A DNA stretch of 64,000 nt, taken from the NCBI GenBank assembly GCA_001600095.1, contig BCIX01000002.1:1922001-1986000 (forward strand). The letters are read 5' to 3'. Positions 46,285 through 58,019 of the stretch are shown piece by piece. Below the pieces are notes generated by a model, which saw only the letters and a program-made list of their open reading frames with translations, was not told the DNA's origin and made no database searches. The position numbers and the translations under genes are program-made. Every line of letters begins with the position of its first letter. Position 1 is the stretch's first letter. This DNA is from Bullera alba (Eukaryota > Basidiomycota > Tremellomycetes > Tremellales > Bulleraceae).

Positions 46285-48308
46285 TCAGACCTGGACTAAC
46301 CGACCGGTCTCCAGGCCCCAAAATAGCCAAGCGGTCGTGATCAAAAGTAGCACGCCAACCTTCCATCCTACTTCATTTGCGATCGCGTCCCAATCCCACT
46401 TCCTATCCCAAGTGTATTCTTCCCACCAATTGAGTCCTTCTGGCGGCAAGATGCTCGTGCGGGGTTTGGCTCGCGGTGTATTTTCGCCTGACACCCCGAG
46501 AACTACGTTGCTCGTGACCCACATCTGAACCGTCCTAGACCATCCGGTAGTCACGCCGATCACCGTCCAAGCGAGTAGAGGTCGTTTGGCACCGAGGACC
46601 CAGAGGGTCAAGTAGGTCATTGGCCAGCATAGGCATTGAAGCGATAAAAGCCTGGTTAATGTCGATGGAAGGGAATAGTATGATCGCCATCGGTGGGTTA
46701 ACCCCGTCGTCAGGGAGAAGCAAAAGTGGGCAGTGCAGAGAGCCTAGACCAGAATCAGCATTTCTCTTTATCCCATCTGTCACAATCGGTGCTCACCCAG
46801 GCAGTAGACAAGAGCATATCACCCCTGCTAATCTCCTTCCAGCTGCCAACCTCCCATGGACCGCCGGCAACCAATCGCTCCAGTGCTTCGCGCGAGAGAT
46901 CCACTCCCCATGGCCATACGTCGACCCAAACGCCACCGCTGAAGAAGGCCTGTAGTAGGACTGTGATTCCCAGCATGCTCGGCACAATAGCTAGCAGTCT
47001 GAGCGCCAGCAAGCTGGATTGTTGAAGCTTCCGCTCCAGAATCACCGGTATTGGATCCTCCTTCTTACCCGAGTGAGGGGACAACTCGGGACTGAGCGTC
47101 AACCCCAATCCTCTAGATTTGTTCTCCATCGAGAGTTTATTCCTGAGTCTCTCTTTCCTTCTTTTGGGCGAGAAACTGAGCGATCCTGACGAAGGAGAAT
47201 CGTTGCTGGTGCCCTCGTAATCGTCATCCGCATCCTCACTACCTGTCATCCCGCCAACGGGTATTCTGTCGACAGAGCTAGGAGAAGATGAAGTGTCTGA
47301 AGCTGATGAGACTGGCGTTCTGGGCGGTATGGACGCAGTGTATGCTACGGGGGAAGGCGGATCCCGTAGCGCTGTTAGGGCCGGTACTGATTTTGACGAG
47401 ATTCCGTGCTTCAATTGACCATGGATTTCCGTCGGCATGGAGTGCGCCGTGAGTGGTATAGGTCTAGAGGGAGGTGTGCGTCTCCTTGCCTCTCTGGCTT
47501 TTCTTTCCTCCGCTTGACCCTTGGCCACGCCTCCCGCCCATCCCTCCAATCTAGACCGCAGAGCCGCAAGGTCGGGATGGGATAGTGATTGCTTAGAGTT
47601 CTTTGTTCGCCCTGGGACAAATGTCGAGTCCGAGTCCATCTCCGTTTCCGTGCCCGATGAAGAGCTCGCTGAATTGCTTAAAGCTTTGGCACGGGATCTC
47701 GAGCGAGACACACTGCCATCCCTGTTGGCCGGGCGGAAGGACGAGGAGGATGCTGACGCTGAAGGATAGCTGGTAACAGGAGTAGAAAGCACGGGGATGG
47801 CCTGTCCTTGTGGTCTCGGATGAGGTGGTGCAGAATACTGCTGTCCTGTGATATATCCAATGATGGCTTGGTTTGGGTACTGCTGCGCTTGCTGGGAGAA
47901 CAGAGGCATCTGCAGCGGCTTGGACTGCACCATGTTGACCGGCAACGATGCTTGTCTCCTTCCTGGGGACTTCTGAACTCGCGGAATCGCCCTCGGGAGG
48001 ATTGTCGGGCTCGTCGATGGATCTAGCTGAATGGGCGTTATGGCAGAAAGAGGTGCGAGACCATGATGTCCCTGCGTCCTGCTCAACGGACTGGTCGGTG
48101 CTGACTTGGCCGTCCCACCAGGCGACCGAGTTCCGTTGGGAGCCGTGTGAGATCTCGCTCGTCCCGGACTCGATTCGGGGTGAACTTGATGCGACGAGTT
48201 ATTGGACGAAGGGCCAGCATGGAAGCCGAGCGAGTTTGGCGGTGTTCGTGGGTGTGGCAGGAAAGCGAGTTGGTCTGCCCGTGGGCTAAGCGGAGTTGCT
48301 AGCGACAT
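46285..48308 (-). CDS. EOS1: N-glycosylation protein Eos1, with long disordered N-terminus
   Basis: Exons are 48308-46797 and 46743-46285, for 656 residues. The first 400 residues are Ser/Pro-rich and low complexity. The conserved C-terminal part starts LALRLLAIVPSMLGITVLLQ. It continues across the only intron into TTGLTHRWRSYYSLPSTLTR, CLCWPMTYLTLWVLGAKRP and WTVIGVTTGWSRTVQMWVTS, the Eos1 signature as I recall it (PF12326). The last helix is VGVLLLITTAWLFWG. Yeast Eos1 is an ER membrane protein needed for normal N-glycosylation and oxidative-stress tolerance. This one is much longer at the N-terminus. The gene is convergent with the flavin reductase gene. Confidence 0.82.
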
Positions 48309-48705
48309 ATCGGTGACAGGCGGAGGACGACTCCCCTATTCTGATCACTCTATCCACATCGAACTGAATTCCTGCTTGTCGTCCTGTGATCCGATCACCT
48401 CAAGCAAAACCAAAGCAAAACTCAAGCAGCGAGTGAAGCGTTGAGGACGTTCAGGCAGATCTTAACGGCAAGCTCTGAAAGCCGAGAACCACGTGGGCGG
48501 AAGCAAATTGTGTTGTGACACGTAAGAGCCAGGCTGGTGTGATCGATCCGTCCAGTAGGAAGAGATGCATATCGGAGCGGGACGTACAATGATGATGTGG
48601 TTGCGAATACTGTTACATCTTGATTTATGTGTACAATGATGAGTGAAATGAAGATCGAGAAAGGCCGAAACAAGCCCGCGTATCTGATTAGCACCGGTAA
48701 GTCGC
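48309..48705. other. Intergenic between EOS1 start and TVP38 stop
   Basis: 397 bp, no coding signal. It should contain the EOS1 promoter. Confidence 0.45.
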
Positions 48706-50033
48706 CTACCGAAGCTGAACCTCTGATGTCTCCATTCCTGCTTCCAGCCTGCCATCCCGTTGTTGATCGGCAACTTCGTCCTGAGCCCGCTTGATCGCCT
48801 TCTTTGCCACATGATGGAGGTAGACGAAGAGACCGACGCAGAGGAGTACCCCGGCCCAGGTACAGTACCTCTTCACCTCGTCCCTCTGCCTGTCGGCCGG
48901 ATCGTCGTGCTGCTTGCCCGAGTGTAGTTCGGATAGATCGTGCAGACCAGCACCGAACCAGCAGTGAAGGATGACTTTGAGTAGCGACAATGCGGTGCAA
49001 GAGGTATACGTCCGTAATGACAGATTCTGCGAAGATGCCAAAATGACGTTGAGCAGGTTGTAGGGGTATGGAGCTATCCGGATGAGAAGAAGCAGGTGCG
49101 GCCTGCTAGAAACAATGTTGAGGAGTTGCACGCAGGTTGGGGACGAGGACAGACTGTCGAGAAGAAAGTCAATGTGGGCACTTATCGCTGAGTTGGGAAC
49201 ACTTCACTTACCTATGGGTTATGCAGTCCTTCAAAAAGTTTCTAGAGACCACAAAGACGATTACCGCGCCCAAGAGGCTGGCAACGTAGGAGATGACAAA
49301 CCCGTCCGAAGCGCCGAACGTGTAACCGGCCAACACCATGAACGTCGAGTATAGTGGCAGGGGCGGGATGGTCGTGATGAAGATGAGGAATCCGAAGATA
49401 GCCTGGCCCTGATATCCCATCTCCTTCAACTCTTTCGATAGATTGTCTAGTGCTACACATGCCCAGATCAGCCAGTGTTCGACTGCCGTGCGAATGACTT
49501 CACGTACCTGTAAAGAGCTCGCCTTTCCAAAATGCGGTCGCTCCAACGAACATGACCGTGGTGATGACCCAGCCTAGGATCAATGCCCGTCCTAGTCCAC
49601 TTCCCTCTCTACCGCATATCTTGGCCTTGAGATCGTTCGCCCTGCTCCTACCGGCTGAAATCGCATCATCCATTGCTGACGGGGTACGTCGGTGCCCATA
49701 TATCCCCCTAGTTGGTCTGTCCTGTTGCTGATAGACCACATGATGAGGGTGATGCGTACGGTCGTCATTATGTGAGCGGTCAGAGGTTGGATAAGTCCAG
49801 GAGGACGAGCTGTCACCCGATAATTGGTGTAGATCCGCCTTTTCATTCGGGAAGTCGGTGTACGGGGCTGAGTCGTACGCAGGTAACGAAGAAGTGGACG
49901 GCGTCGACATGTGATGAAGAGCGACTTGGTTCATTGCTCGGGGCGATTGTGAGCGAGATTGATGATGCTCGTTGTAGCTGGTGGACGAGTGGACGAACGG
50001 TGGGCGATGGACAGTTTGCGATGGCTTCGACAT
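48706..50033 (-). CDS. TVP38: Golgi membrane protein Tvp38 (VTT/SNARE-associated domain)
   Basis: Exons are 50033-49508, 49452-49212 and 49153-48706, for 404 residues. After a polar His/Ser-rich N-terminus of about 140 residues come a helix (ALILGWVITTVMFVGATAF) and the VTT (DedA-like) domain: GYQGQAIFGFLIFITTIPPL, YSTFMVLAGYTFG, SYVASLLGAVIVFVVSRNFL and LLIRIAPYPYNLLNVILA. The domain forms re-entrant loops and is shared with Tmem41/VMP1 lipid scramblases. A final membrane helix (WAGVLLCVGLFVYLHHV) precedes a charged tail. It is tandem with EOS1. Confidence 0.9.
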
Positions 50034-50804
50034 GATCGCGGGTCTACAGTTCTAGTCGTTCAGGTGTGTTTAGGCGATTGCAGCTGCTGCGGAGTGTGAC
50101 CAGATCTCGCTTGTGCACTGTCGCGAGGATACAGACGTGGTGCGAGGTGAATCGCCTTGTCGCGACGAGTGGAAAACGAGGCCCTCTGCTGCGCGTCTCC
50201 TAAGAATCGATGGTCCCTTGGAGTAGGAGATCGTTTGCGTCTGGACCGCCCGAGTAGTTGTCACCAGAGCTAATTTGCTCGACTGCTCGACTGCCCACGT
50301 TCGATCGAAGGGAGCGGTTCGAGTCGGCCCCTTTTCTGCTCGCTCCCGTCGAGTGGGGTGATCCGAATTACAAGCCGAGCGCTGATCGGACCCAACGCAG
50401 CGGGAAACGACTTGATGTTGATACAAGCAAGAGAGAATGAACGAGAGATACTTCCAACCTGTCCATTCGTATTCACTACCTATTATCCAGATCCCATACG
50501 CTCCCCATGTCTCAGTGGACAGTGAGTGCTCGGTGATAGATGTTGTTCCCCTCACTCTTCCCGCTGCTGGGCTTGTAAAAGGCGACTGCGGAATCCAATC
50601 GCACCGGGAAGATCGGCCCATAATTAACCTTTTTACCCGTAACCTCCTTGGCAGTGGAGGTTCCAGACTTGCCAGCGGCGATAAGGAGATCGTTGATGCC
50701 ATATTGCATCGATGCATACTGGCTTGATCTATTCACCTCGACTGACTGTACTTATGACCTCTTTCACTTCTACTGTCACTATCCACGCGCTCTCCACCTA
50801 CCCG
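50034..50804. other. Intergenic between TVP38 promoter and UBP14 stop
   Basis: 771 bp. Two long frames on the minus strand (215 and 75 codons) overlap here, but neither has convincing protein content. Apart from the TVP38 promoter I can assign nothing. Confidence 0.4.
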
Positions 50805-53800
50805 CTACACCCTCTCATAGACGTAGAGATAGGCCAGCGAGCGCATCTCCTCTCCACCACCAGGGGGCGCCTTGACCACCTTTTCATCATTGAACAGCAC
50901 CCACTGATCCTCGTCCGCACCGCCATCACGCCCCTCTTCGCCATACACCTCCGGAATATCCCTCTGGGGCTGCCTGATCGTGGTGACATAATGACCAGAA
51001 TGGACAGAAGGGCCTTTATGCGAAATGAACGCTTTGAGGCGGTACTGTGCTGGCAGGGCGCTCGATCCTCCTGGTCCTGTACTTTTGCCAGCTTCGGCTG
51101 TGGAAGACGCAGCAGTGGTCGAGGTTCCAGGTTCTTCACCTTGATCATCCGGGTTGGAGAACAACCATTCGATGGCTCTCTCGGCATTACCGTCCTGTAC
51201 AGGTTTCAGCACCGCGCGCAACGCCAAAAATGCAGCTGGAAGCACCGAAATACTCACTGTTTGCCTCAACGCTTTGCGAGCCTGGTTCGAGGTGAATCCC
51301 ATGTCGGAGATCATGGCGATCTGGTCCGCTGATGGTTCAGGACCGGCAGCAGCCGAGGCCGCCCCGCTAGGTGGTGGGATTGGGGCATCGATATCTGAAC
51401 CCGTCAGTAAAAAAGAAGTCGCTGCCGATGTGGCAAAGACGAAGCGTGGTGACTCACCGGGATCCTCCATGTGCTCGAAAAGCCAACTCATTGCAGTATC
51501 CGCGTCACTGTTTCCCGTCGCCAACAAGGCTTTCTGACACCGAATGGTGGGGAAACCCATAGACTCGAGTTGTGATAATGCAACCGAGTTGAATTCCGGT
51601 CCAGAGCTCTCGGCTAGAACGCGCCATCAGTGCCCTCATCTGAAGGCTCTTAGTTGAGACTCACCGGCCGCTTCGACATCCAGCTCCTCTTCGCCAGGTT
51701 GTCGTCCGCCACCGAGGTATTGGTCTAGCGTAAGGACATCTGGGACTTTGACCGGGATGTCTATTGTCGTGGTCAGCTCTGCGAGGAGGAAATGCATCGG
51801 GCTGCAACTCACCTAGCTTCGTCGGCATCCAGTTGATCAGCTGGAACTTCTTCATGTGGAAGACGAGAAGATCCGGGAATGTTTGGAACTTGGTCGATCT
51901 GGAACCATCAGTCAATACTGTTCTAACGATTGCTGTTCTCAACCTACTTCTGGGCATTGACCTTCTTTCCGCAGTTGCCGCAAGAGTAATCAGCCAGTTC
52001 TTCGATCGAACATAGTTGGTCAAGACACTCCAGCAGCTGAACCTCCTTCCACTGCTTCTTCCCGTCCCGATCGACTCCTAGCTCCACTGCGTCGACAGGC
52101 AAACTCGCCAAATCCACTTCTTCCGACTTGTATCCCACTCTCTTACACTGTCCACATTGTAAGCGCTGCTCCATGCCGAATCGGAAGATGTCGGTAGCCG
52201 GATTCTCAGCACGGCCCTGCCGCTTGTCCTCCTTGCGCAGCTGGGTGAGCAGATGCTGGAGGTACTCTTCGGAATCCTGTTGTCGCATGGTGGAGAACTC
52301 TTCGTGACCTTTTCCGATGAGAGCCTTGAACTGTGCCGGCTTGATGCCTTCCTGGAATTTGGATGGCTCAGGATTTGGGTCGTAGTCATTTGGCAGAGGC
52401 GGCGGGGCCAAACGGGAGTATCGGCCAGATAGCATGCCATCGGCCAGTTTGACCATTTGACATTCGAGGCAAGATGCTGGAAGGGGGTTCTCGCAGGTGT
52501 GAGGATGGGCGAGGGCGATGTCGTCGAGATAGCGTTGTCTGAAGGCAGGTAAGGTGAACAGGGTCTGCATCACGGATGCCATGTAGCAGCTAGAGCAGGG
52601 GTTAAAATGCCAAATGTAGAGTTGGGCTCAGCACCCACCTGTTGCCAAGGTTCTTCAATCCGGTCATGCCCTTTCCAAAGACTGGCTCCAGCTCTTTTCC
52701 ATCTTCGCCGGTCATTGAGAAATCGAACTTGAGATTATGCTCCAGTTGCTGAACACAGATATCAGCTTGGTCACCTTTTCCAAAGCGTCTCTCACTGACC
52801 AGTTCGGTCATGGATTTCTCCGTTTTTGTCTGGCCTAGCACCTCAATACCGAAATTTGACAAGTGCGTCGCGAGGTCCGGATCCAGCTTCGCGTCGTCGC
52901 ACTGGTAGCAATATATATCTGGACATGAAAAGCAGTATGAGTTTGAAGGTCATTCACAATGCAGGCATGCAACCTACCACCTGTTCCCTCTGGGGTGATT
53001 GTGCCCATCTTAACACCCACACCATGCCCCGTTTCTTTATAGTGCTGTAGGGCGTGACCATTGCCGCCTGTACCTCCGAACTGCTGACGACCACAATTCG
53101 CCAGTCCACAGGTCAAGCATAACCACAGGTTTGATGTGAGATCGCACGAAGAGCATTGTGATGGGACTATGGAGGAGTCAGACGGAGGCAGAGTGAGAGT
53201 TCACTTAGTGACTCACCATTGCCAGGAACAATGACCGGTTCTTGCTGCAAGGTCAAAGTATGTTCGCAAGCCAGAATCTCCTCCTCCCACGCTTTGACCT
53301 CCGACTGCTGTGCTGACGACAACGCTTTCATCACTCCATTCACCAAGGCTTCCACCTGAAGGAAAACGTCAGCTCGATGGAAAGACAACTGATCCCATAG
53401 CCTACCTTTGGATCGCTGGAATGCGCCACTTCTCCCACTGGAGAGCAGGTAAAGCAAAGCATCGAGGTGGAATAGATATACAGCTCGTCGTCAGAAGGCG
53501 CTGATATCGCCAGCTTCTTCGTCGGGGGTTCCAGCGAATCCTGCTTAAAGTATCAGCTATAAGGACGCTATAGCTATATAGACTGACCTACCCTCTTCTT
53601 AGGCTCCTTCCTAGCTCGCTTGATGACCACACCGAGGCCATGGCCAGTCTTCTCAAAATGGAGGTAGGCATGTCGTCTGCCTTCGCCAAAGCAGCCGCCG
53701 TTGAAGCACGACAGGCATACGAATACTCCTTCCGGATCGTCCTGGAATTCTCAACTCAGCAATTGTGACTGAGCTAACCTCCGTGGTACTCACCTGGCCA

Positions 53801-53950
53801 TCAAAGCACAGTGTACATTCCTCCCTAAGCTTGAGTCAATGCTTGAAGCCACCCGGAAGGCGAGTCTGGTAATACATACCGGTGCACCTGCTGCGAGGGC
53901 GAAGGTGGCTTGAGCCCCGCCAGAGCTTGACTGAGGTGTTGACAAGACAT
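50805..53950 (-). CDS. UBP14: Ubiquitin C-terminal hydrolase Ubp14 (USP5/isopeptidase T)
   Basis: Fourteen exons (53950-53880, 53824-53794, 53741-53592, 53540-53406, 53355-53217, 53166-52981, 52918-52800, 52748-52639, 52589-51948, 51898-51813, 51760-51665, 51613-51458, 51394-51258 and 51194-50805) give 815 residues. The enzyme disassembles free polyubiquitin chains. The N-terminal variant zinc finger has CTLCFDGQDDPEGVFVCLSC. The ZnF-UBP has CSSCDLTSNLWLCLTCGLAN and GRQQFGGTGGNGHALQHYKE. The Cys box is MTGLKNLGNSCYMASVMQTL, split by an intron before the catalytic Cys. A CxxC pair occurs in QCGQCKR and CGNCGKK. Two UBA domains follow (LESMGFPTIRCQKAL; ISDMGFTSNQARKAL). The His box is SVHSGHYVTTIR. 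It ends DEKVVKAPP...LYVYERV. Confidence 0.96.
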
Positions 53951-54283
53951 ACTAGGGAGCTGTAGGACTGTGAATGTAGTCGCTCATGGAGAAACGGTGA
54001 GTTGGGATACCAAGCTGGGCTCGAAGCTCGATGCCTCGCCTCGAGGGTTCGGTCAACTTCCGGTAGAATGGAGCCCCGCTGCTTCCGCCACCCGGTTCCC
54101 TCGTGGCAACTACTCGAGTACGCGATTTGATCCCGTCATCATTCCCTTCTTACCGAGCTGATAGCGGCGGCCTCTCTTTGTCCGTCGAAGAGGCAGTCAA
54201 GACCGGTGCTGGACCCATTCAACAACATTCAACCTAATATCATAGATCGGAACGCACGCTGCGAACACCGCTAAATACTCAGG
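53951..54283. promoter_or_regulatory. Divergent promoter between UBP14 and SNX3
   Basis: 333 bp between start codons; no gene seen. Confidence 0.5.
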
Positions 54284-55272
54284 ATGAATTACCCTCAACA
54301 GCCGCAATCGCCTCATGGGCCTTCGAACCCGACTGGTGAGTCGAGTCCTTTTACGCGACCAACATGACGCCTAGTCAGTCGCTGATCTGAGCCTCAGACT
54401 ATTACACACCAGGCCCGACCAGTCCACCAAGTGGGTAGAATTCCAGTTCACTGTTTGATCATAGGTCTACGCATCCTTGCATTCTGGATTGTAGACTGAC
54501 AAGCTATCAGTCGAGGTCACTCACTCCCCTTTCGCAAGAAGTGATTCGTCACAGCGGATAACCTTCTCGGAAATGGCCCGTATGGCGGGCAGACCACAGA
54601 CAGTGAGTAGTATCATCCAAGCATTCTGTTTGCCATCGAAGTTGACTTTGCCCAGTTTGACGAGATGTATGCGGTGCCAGAATCGTTCTTGGAAATCGAA
54701 GTAAGGAATCCAATGACGCACGGTCAGTAGGTCTCAGATACCTCGTCAAGGGCACTTTGCTGACATGCTCCGGACTGTTAGGCATTGGGCGGAAGATGTA
54801 CACCGACTACGAGCTGGTCTGCATGGTGCGTCGACTGTCTCAAGCATCTGTACCTCGCTGACCTCGTACTGCAGACCAACATTCCCGCTTTCAAACTACG
54901 CCATTCCGTTGTGAGACGCAGATATTCGGACTTCGAAGCGTTCAGGGATATCCTCGAGAGGGAATCAACGAGAGTGAACATCCCAGCGCTACCGGGCAAG
55001 GCAAGTACCGACCCACCCATTCCGTCGGTTTTCAGGAACGTCGTTCTGACCATGCCTTATCAGATCTTCACCAACAGGTTCACCGATGATATCATCGAGC
55101 AACGGCGAGAAGGGCTACAAAGGTTTCTGGAGATTGTCGCCGGGCACCCTCTGCTCCAGACGGGGAGCAAAGTCCTTTGCGCTTTCCTACAAGGTGAGTC
55201 AGCCTTCCTAATGTAACTAGCCAGAACTGATTGCTCGCAGACCCCTCCTGGGAGAAGTCGCAGTGGCAATGA
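54284..55272 (+). CDS. SNX3: Sorting nexin Snx3/Grd19 (PX domain)
   Basis: Exons are 54284-54335, 54398-54430, 54511-54602, 54656-54722, 54782-54825, 54875-55193 and 55241-55272, for 212 residues. It binds PI3P on endosomes and helps retromer recycle cargo to the Golgi. After a Pro/Ser N-terminus comes [19 protein letters not shown], then the PX core: [16 protein letters not shown], the phosphoinositide-binding [19 protein letters not shown], and the [18 protein letters not shown] helix. It ends [10 protein letters not shown]. The third intron acceptor sits after CTGAC...TATCAG, and choosing it restores the frame. Length is a little above yeast Grd19 because of the N-terminus. Confidence 0.94.
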
Positions 55273-55552
55273 ACAGATCGATGAAGGCAACTCGAGGACT
55301 GTACCCGAAGTATGTGTAGAGTGTTGTAGCAGAATTGAGGGATTGCATGCCTGGCGGGGCAGCTTCAGATATGCAGATAATGAGTAATGCCTATGGTCAC
55401 CGAAGCAAGTGTGAGATAGCTGAGACAGCTGGGTCCTCGAGGGCTGCCGAGTCGTCATACTCGTTGCATGTATGCCACCTGTATGGTTGCAGGGTAGACG
55501 CCGCACTAAACTGCTTGTCGGTTTGTCTGACGACGAGTGGCTGGCCCCGACT

Positions 55553-56316
55553 CTACATCCGCTCAATCTTGCTCTTGATCTCACTTATCGATACTGGCAA
55601 CTCGGCCTTCTCGTCATAATCGTCCCATCTGCCTTCCTCATCGACCGCGCTCCAATCGAAATCGAATTGCGTCTCACTGTCTTCGCCTTCGCACTTCCAT
55701 TTCCCCCTAAAGTGGAAATTTGTGAACTCCAGACCTCGACAATCCAACGCTATTAAGGGAGCAAATCTGCCGTTGTCCTCGGCGTAGGGAATCGCCGCGG
55801 TCGACTTCGACGTGGCCGGGATGAACGACGCCGAGTGCTCCTTCTACAATGGGCTGATCAGCTGAGTTGGGCCGAGCGTAGGCACTAAAGCTGACTGCCG
55901 GGCGGAGGTTCACTTACTTTGCAGTTCCCGCATCTCCACACGAAATGAGCAGAACCTCTCGATCCCGACATCTCGTGCTCCTCCTGAAACCGCACCGGTA
56001 TGAGCGTTGAGGCGTGGGCGGGGTCTGACAGGTTTTTGACCTACTTTCATGTTCATCGAGACAATCTTCGGGTGTTCCTCCCTACATGAGCTGCATAGGA
56101 CCTAATCTCTGCCGTCAGTCACTTGATCGTATGCGTTGTTGGTCCAACACACGTTGAAGTAGTACTCGTGATCCTCATCTGCCGGAACGACATTCTTCAC
56201 GCCTTCCAAATCCATAGCGATGGATACTCTCAGTTTCTGCAAAGACGCCGAGCGGTCAGCCAGGCGCTATTCAGGTCGCAAAGGCATTGTATAGCTTGAA
56301 GACGACCTACCACCAT
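55553..56316 (-). CDS. CXXC zinc-binding protein, UPF0587/CZIB family
   Basis: Exons are 56316-56311 (6 nt of coding: Met-Val), 56236-56153, 56101-56045, 55983-55918 and 55843-55553, for 167 residues. The family (human C1orf123/CZIB) binds one zinc through two CxxC pairs, here VLCSSC and RCGNC. Other hallmarks are the start MVKLRVSIAMDLEGVKNV, IVSMNMKEEHEMSGSRGSAH, and the C-terminal box PLIALDCRGLEFTNFHFRG with KWKCEGEDSETQFD. The protein ends KSKIERM. The role is poorly known; a zinc/redox function has been proposed for the family. The first coding exon holds only two codons, so the start lies far from the main ORF. Confidence 0.92.
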
Positions 56317-56600
56317 TTTGCCAAGGTCTACGCGGTTCCAGACGACGGATGCTAGACCATAAGTAAGTTGGAAAAGAACATCACCAATCATCCTCGCCGG
56401 CGGCCATCCTCTTGTGGTTTGCCTCCACATGACAAGTCCGCGCGTTGCCTGAGATGGATTTGTTGTTGTCAAGTTGTTGTTGCTCTTCAATCCACATCAG
56501 TAACCCTGACCAAGTCAGCGAACCCCCAGCAAGGACTGAAGGACTTCACTGCGAGACCCACTGCATACCTGTCCGACGACCTCACACCCAGCACTCGAAG

Positions 56601-57884
56601 ATGGTTTCCTCGCTGGACGTGCCCGACGAGCTGAACGGGCTCTCGGGCCTATACAACTCGCCCGACCCCCTGCTCAGGCGGTGAGCAGCGTCTTCCCACA
56701 TCCCTCTTCACACATGCTGACGATATGGCCTAGGTTGAGATTCAACGATACCAATGGTAAACCCATCTTGGACGTCGACGACTACTTTAAGAACAAGGAG
56801 GTATTGGTGTTATACGCTGGTTCAGGTTATGGCTCCAGTGGGTACTCAGCCTCCCGAGGACTCAATCGTGGTCGACTGCGGCTGACACTTTGAAGATAAC
56901 CTCAAGGAGCTGCATAAAGTGGGTAGGGCTCAAAGCAGCTCTTGTACCCATACTGACAGTTCGACAGAATTTGAGTCGACTTGCCCTTCAGCAGATCAAG
57001 GTACGTTACAGCTCACACCCCATCATGAGAAGTAGGCCTGACAGAACTAGTCCTGTGCGGTGCTATATGTCTCCACGGACATGGATGCCAAAGTCCAAAA
57101 GTCAATAGTGGAGAACGTGCCCTGGCTCGCCCTGGAATTCGCAGACAACTCCGATTTCGCCAGTATCGGCAATGCCAAAGACGAGCAGTCTGTCGAAATC
57201 GAGGACATTGCGCGGGGAGAGGACTTCATCCAGGCTGGAGTGGGTATCGACCATAGAAGGGGGAACTGCAGTTGACTCTCATATCCTAGGAACTGGAGAT
57301 TGGTGCCGAAAAGGTCGTTCTGGGTGTCGAGGAATATGGTACGACGTACCTCCCGAGCGATTTGGCGGCCGTTGACCCGACATCATAGCCTCAGATTACG
57401 TCCGACCATTGTCCAGAGCGGCTCTCACTGTTCTCATGAAAGTATACGCCACGCCCAGTATATCAATATAGTAAGTTCCTCACTTCATCTTCAAGGAAGT
57501 AACGCTCATGGACACCTTCGCTAGCCATATTCCCTCCCACACGATAATTCAGACAAACGTCCGGCAGACGAGCTTCTATCCCCAGAACATCGATAAGATC
57601 TACCACACTTGGAGAAACGGCGGCGAGCCGTCGATGCGGCTGAAAGGTGCGTGGACGAGGTGCTGAGCGGTCTATGACTTACCACTCTCCAGACGCCCTG
57701 ATCAAGATGCGTTTCCCTTTACTTGTATTGCTTGTTGCCTTGTCGTATCGCTTGTTTGTCATCCTCTACGGCCGTAAGTGATATCAAAATCGGTCATGTC
57801 CCGAGATGAGCTGACGGGTTTGCAGAGGAATACGATGTGATTCCCAAAATTATGGAGAATCTAACGTTCAAGAAGACTGCGTGA
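56601..57884 (+). CDS. Thioredoxin-fold (tryparedoxin/nucleoredoxin-like) protein lacking the CxxC, tail-anchored
   Basis: Ten exons: 56601-56680, 56734-56837, 56896-56918, 56968-57000, 57051-57239, 57290-57338, 57395-57470, 57525-57646, 57693-57773 and 57826-57884, for 271 residues. The first strand-turn is KNKEVLVLYAGSGYGSSNN, where tryparedoxins have WCPPC; here both cysteines are missing. The next strand is CAVLYVSTDMDAK and then VPWLALEFADNSD (tryparedoxin PW motif). The cis-Pro strand is YATPSISIYHIPSHTIIQTN. The C-terminus has a membrane helix, FPLLLLLVALSYRLFVILYG, and a short EYDVIPKIMENL tail. A TAG at 57386 falls inside a 56-nt intron. Family by fold motifs only; function unknown. 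Confidence 0.72.
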
Positions 57885-58019
57885 GATGGTTCAGATGGCT
57901 ACCGGGTCTGGCTTCGGTAAGAGCGGTGTAGACGAGCTAGACACAATCGAATTTGGACCTCAAATGCATGAGACAATCGTGAATTGAAACGAAGAGCAAA
58001 GACATTAACGTTAACCTGA

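Noticed and set aside
50070..50717. 215-codon frame on the minus strand between TVP38 and UBP14
   Set aside because: No conserved motif, mixed low-quality composition and no splice context. It lies where the TVP38 promoter must be. A second 75-codon frame (50512-50736) overlaps it, so at most one could be real.
57386..57388. Apparent stop codon splitting the thioredoxin-fold locus into two genes
   Set aside because: The TAG lies in a 56-nt GTACGA...CTCAG intron (57339-57394). Splicing it joins the two halves of one thioredoxin fold in frame.
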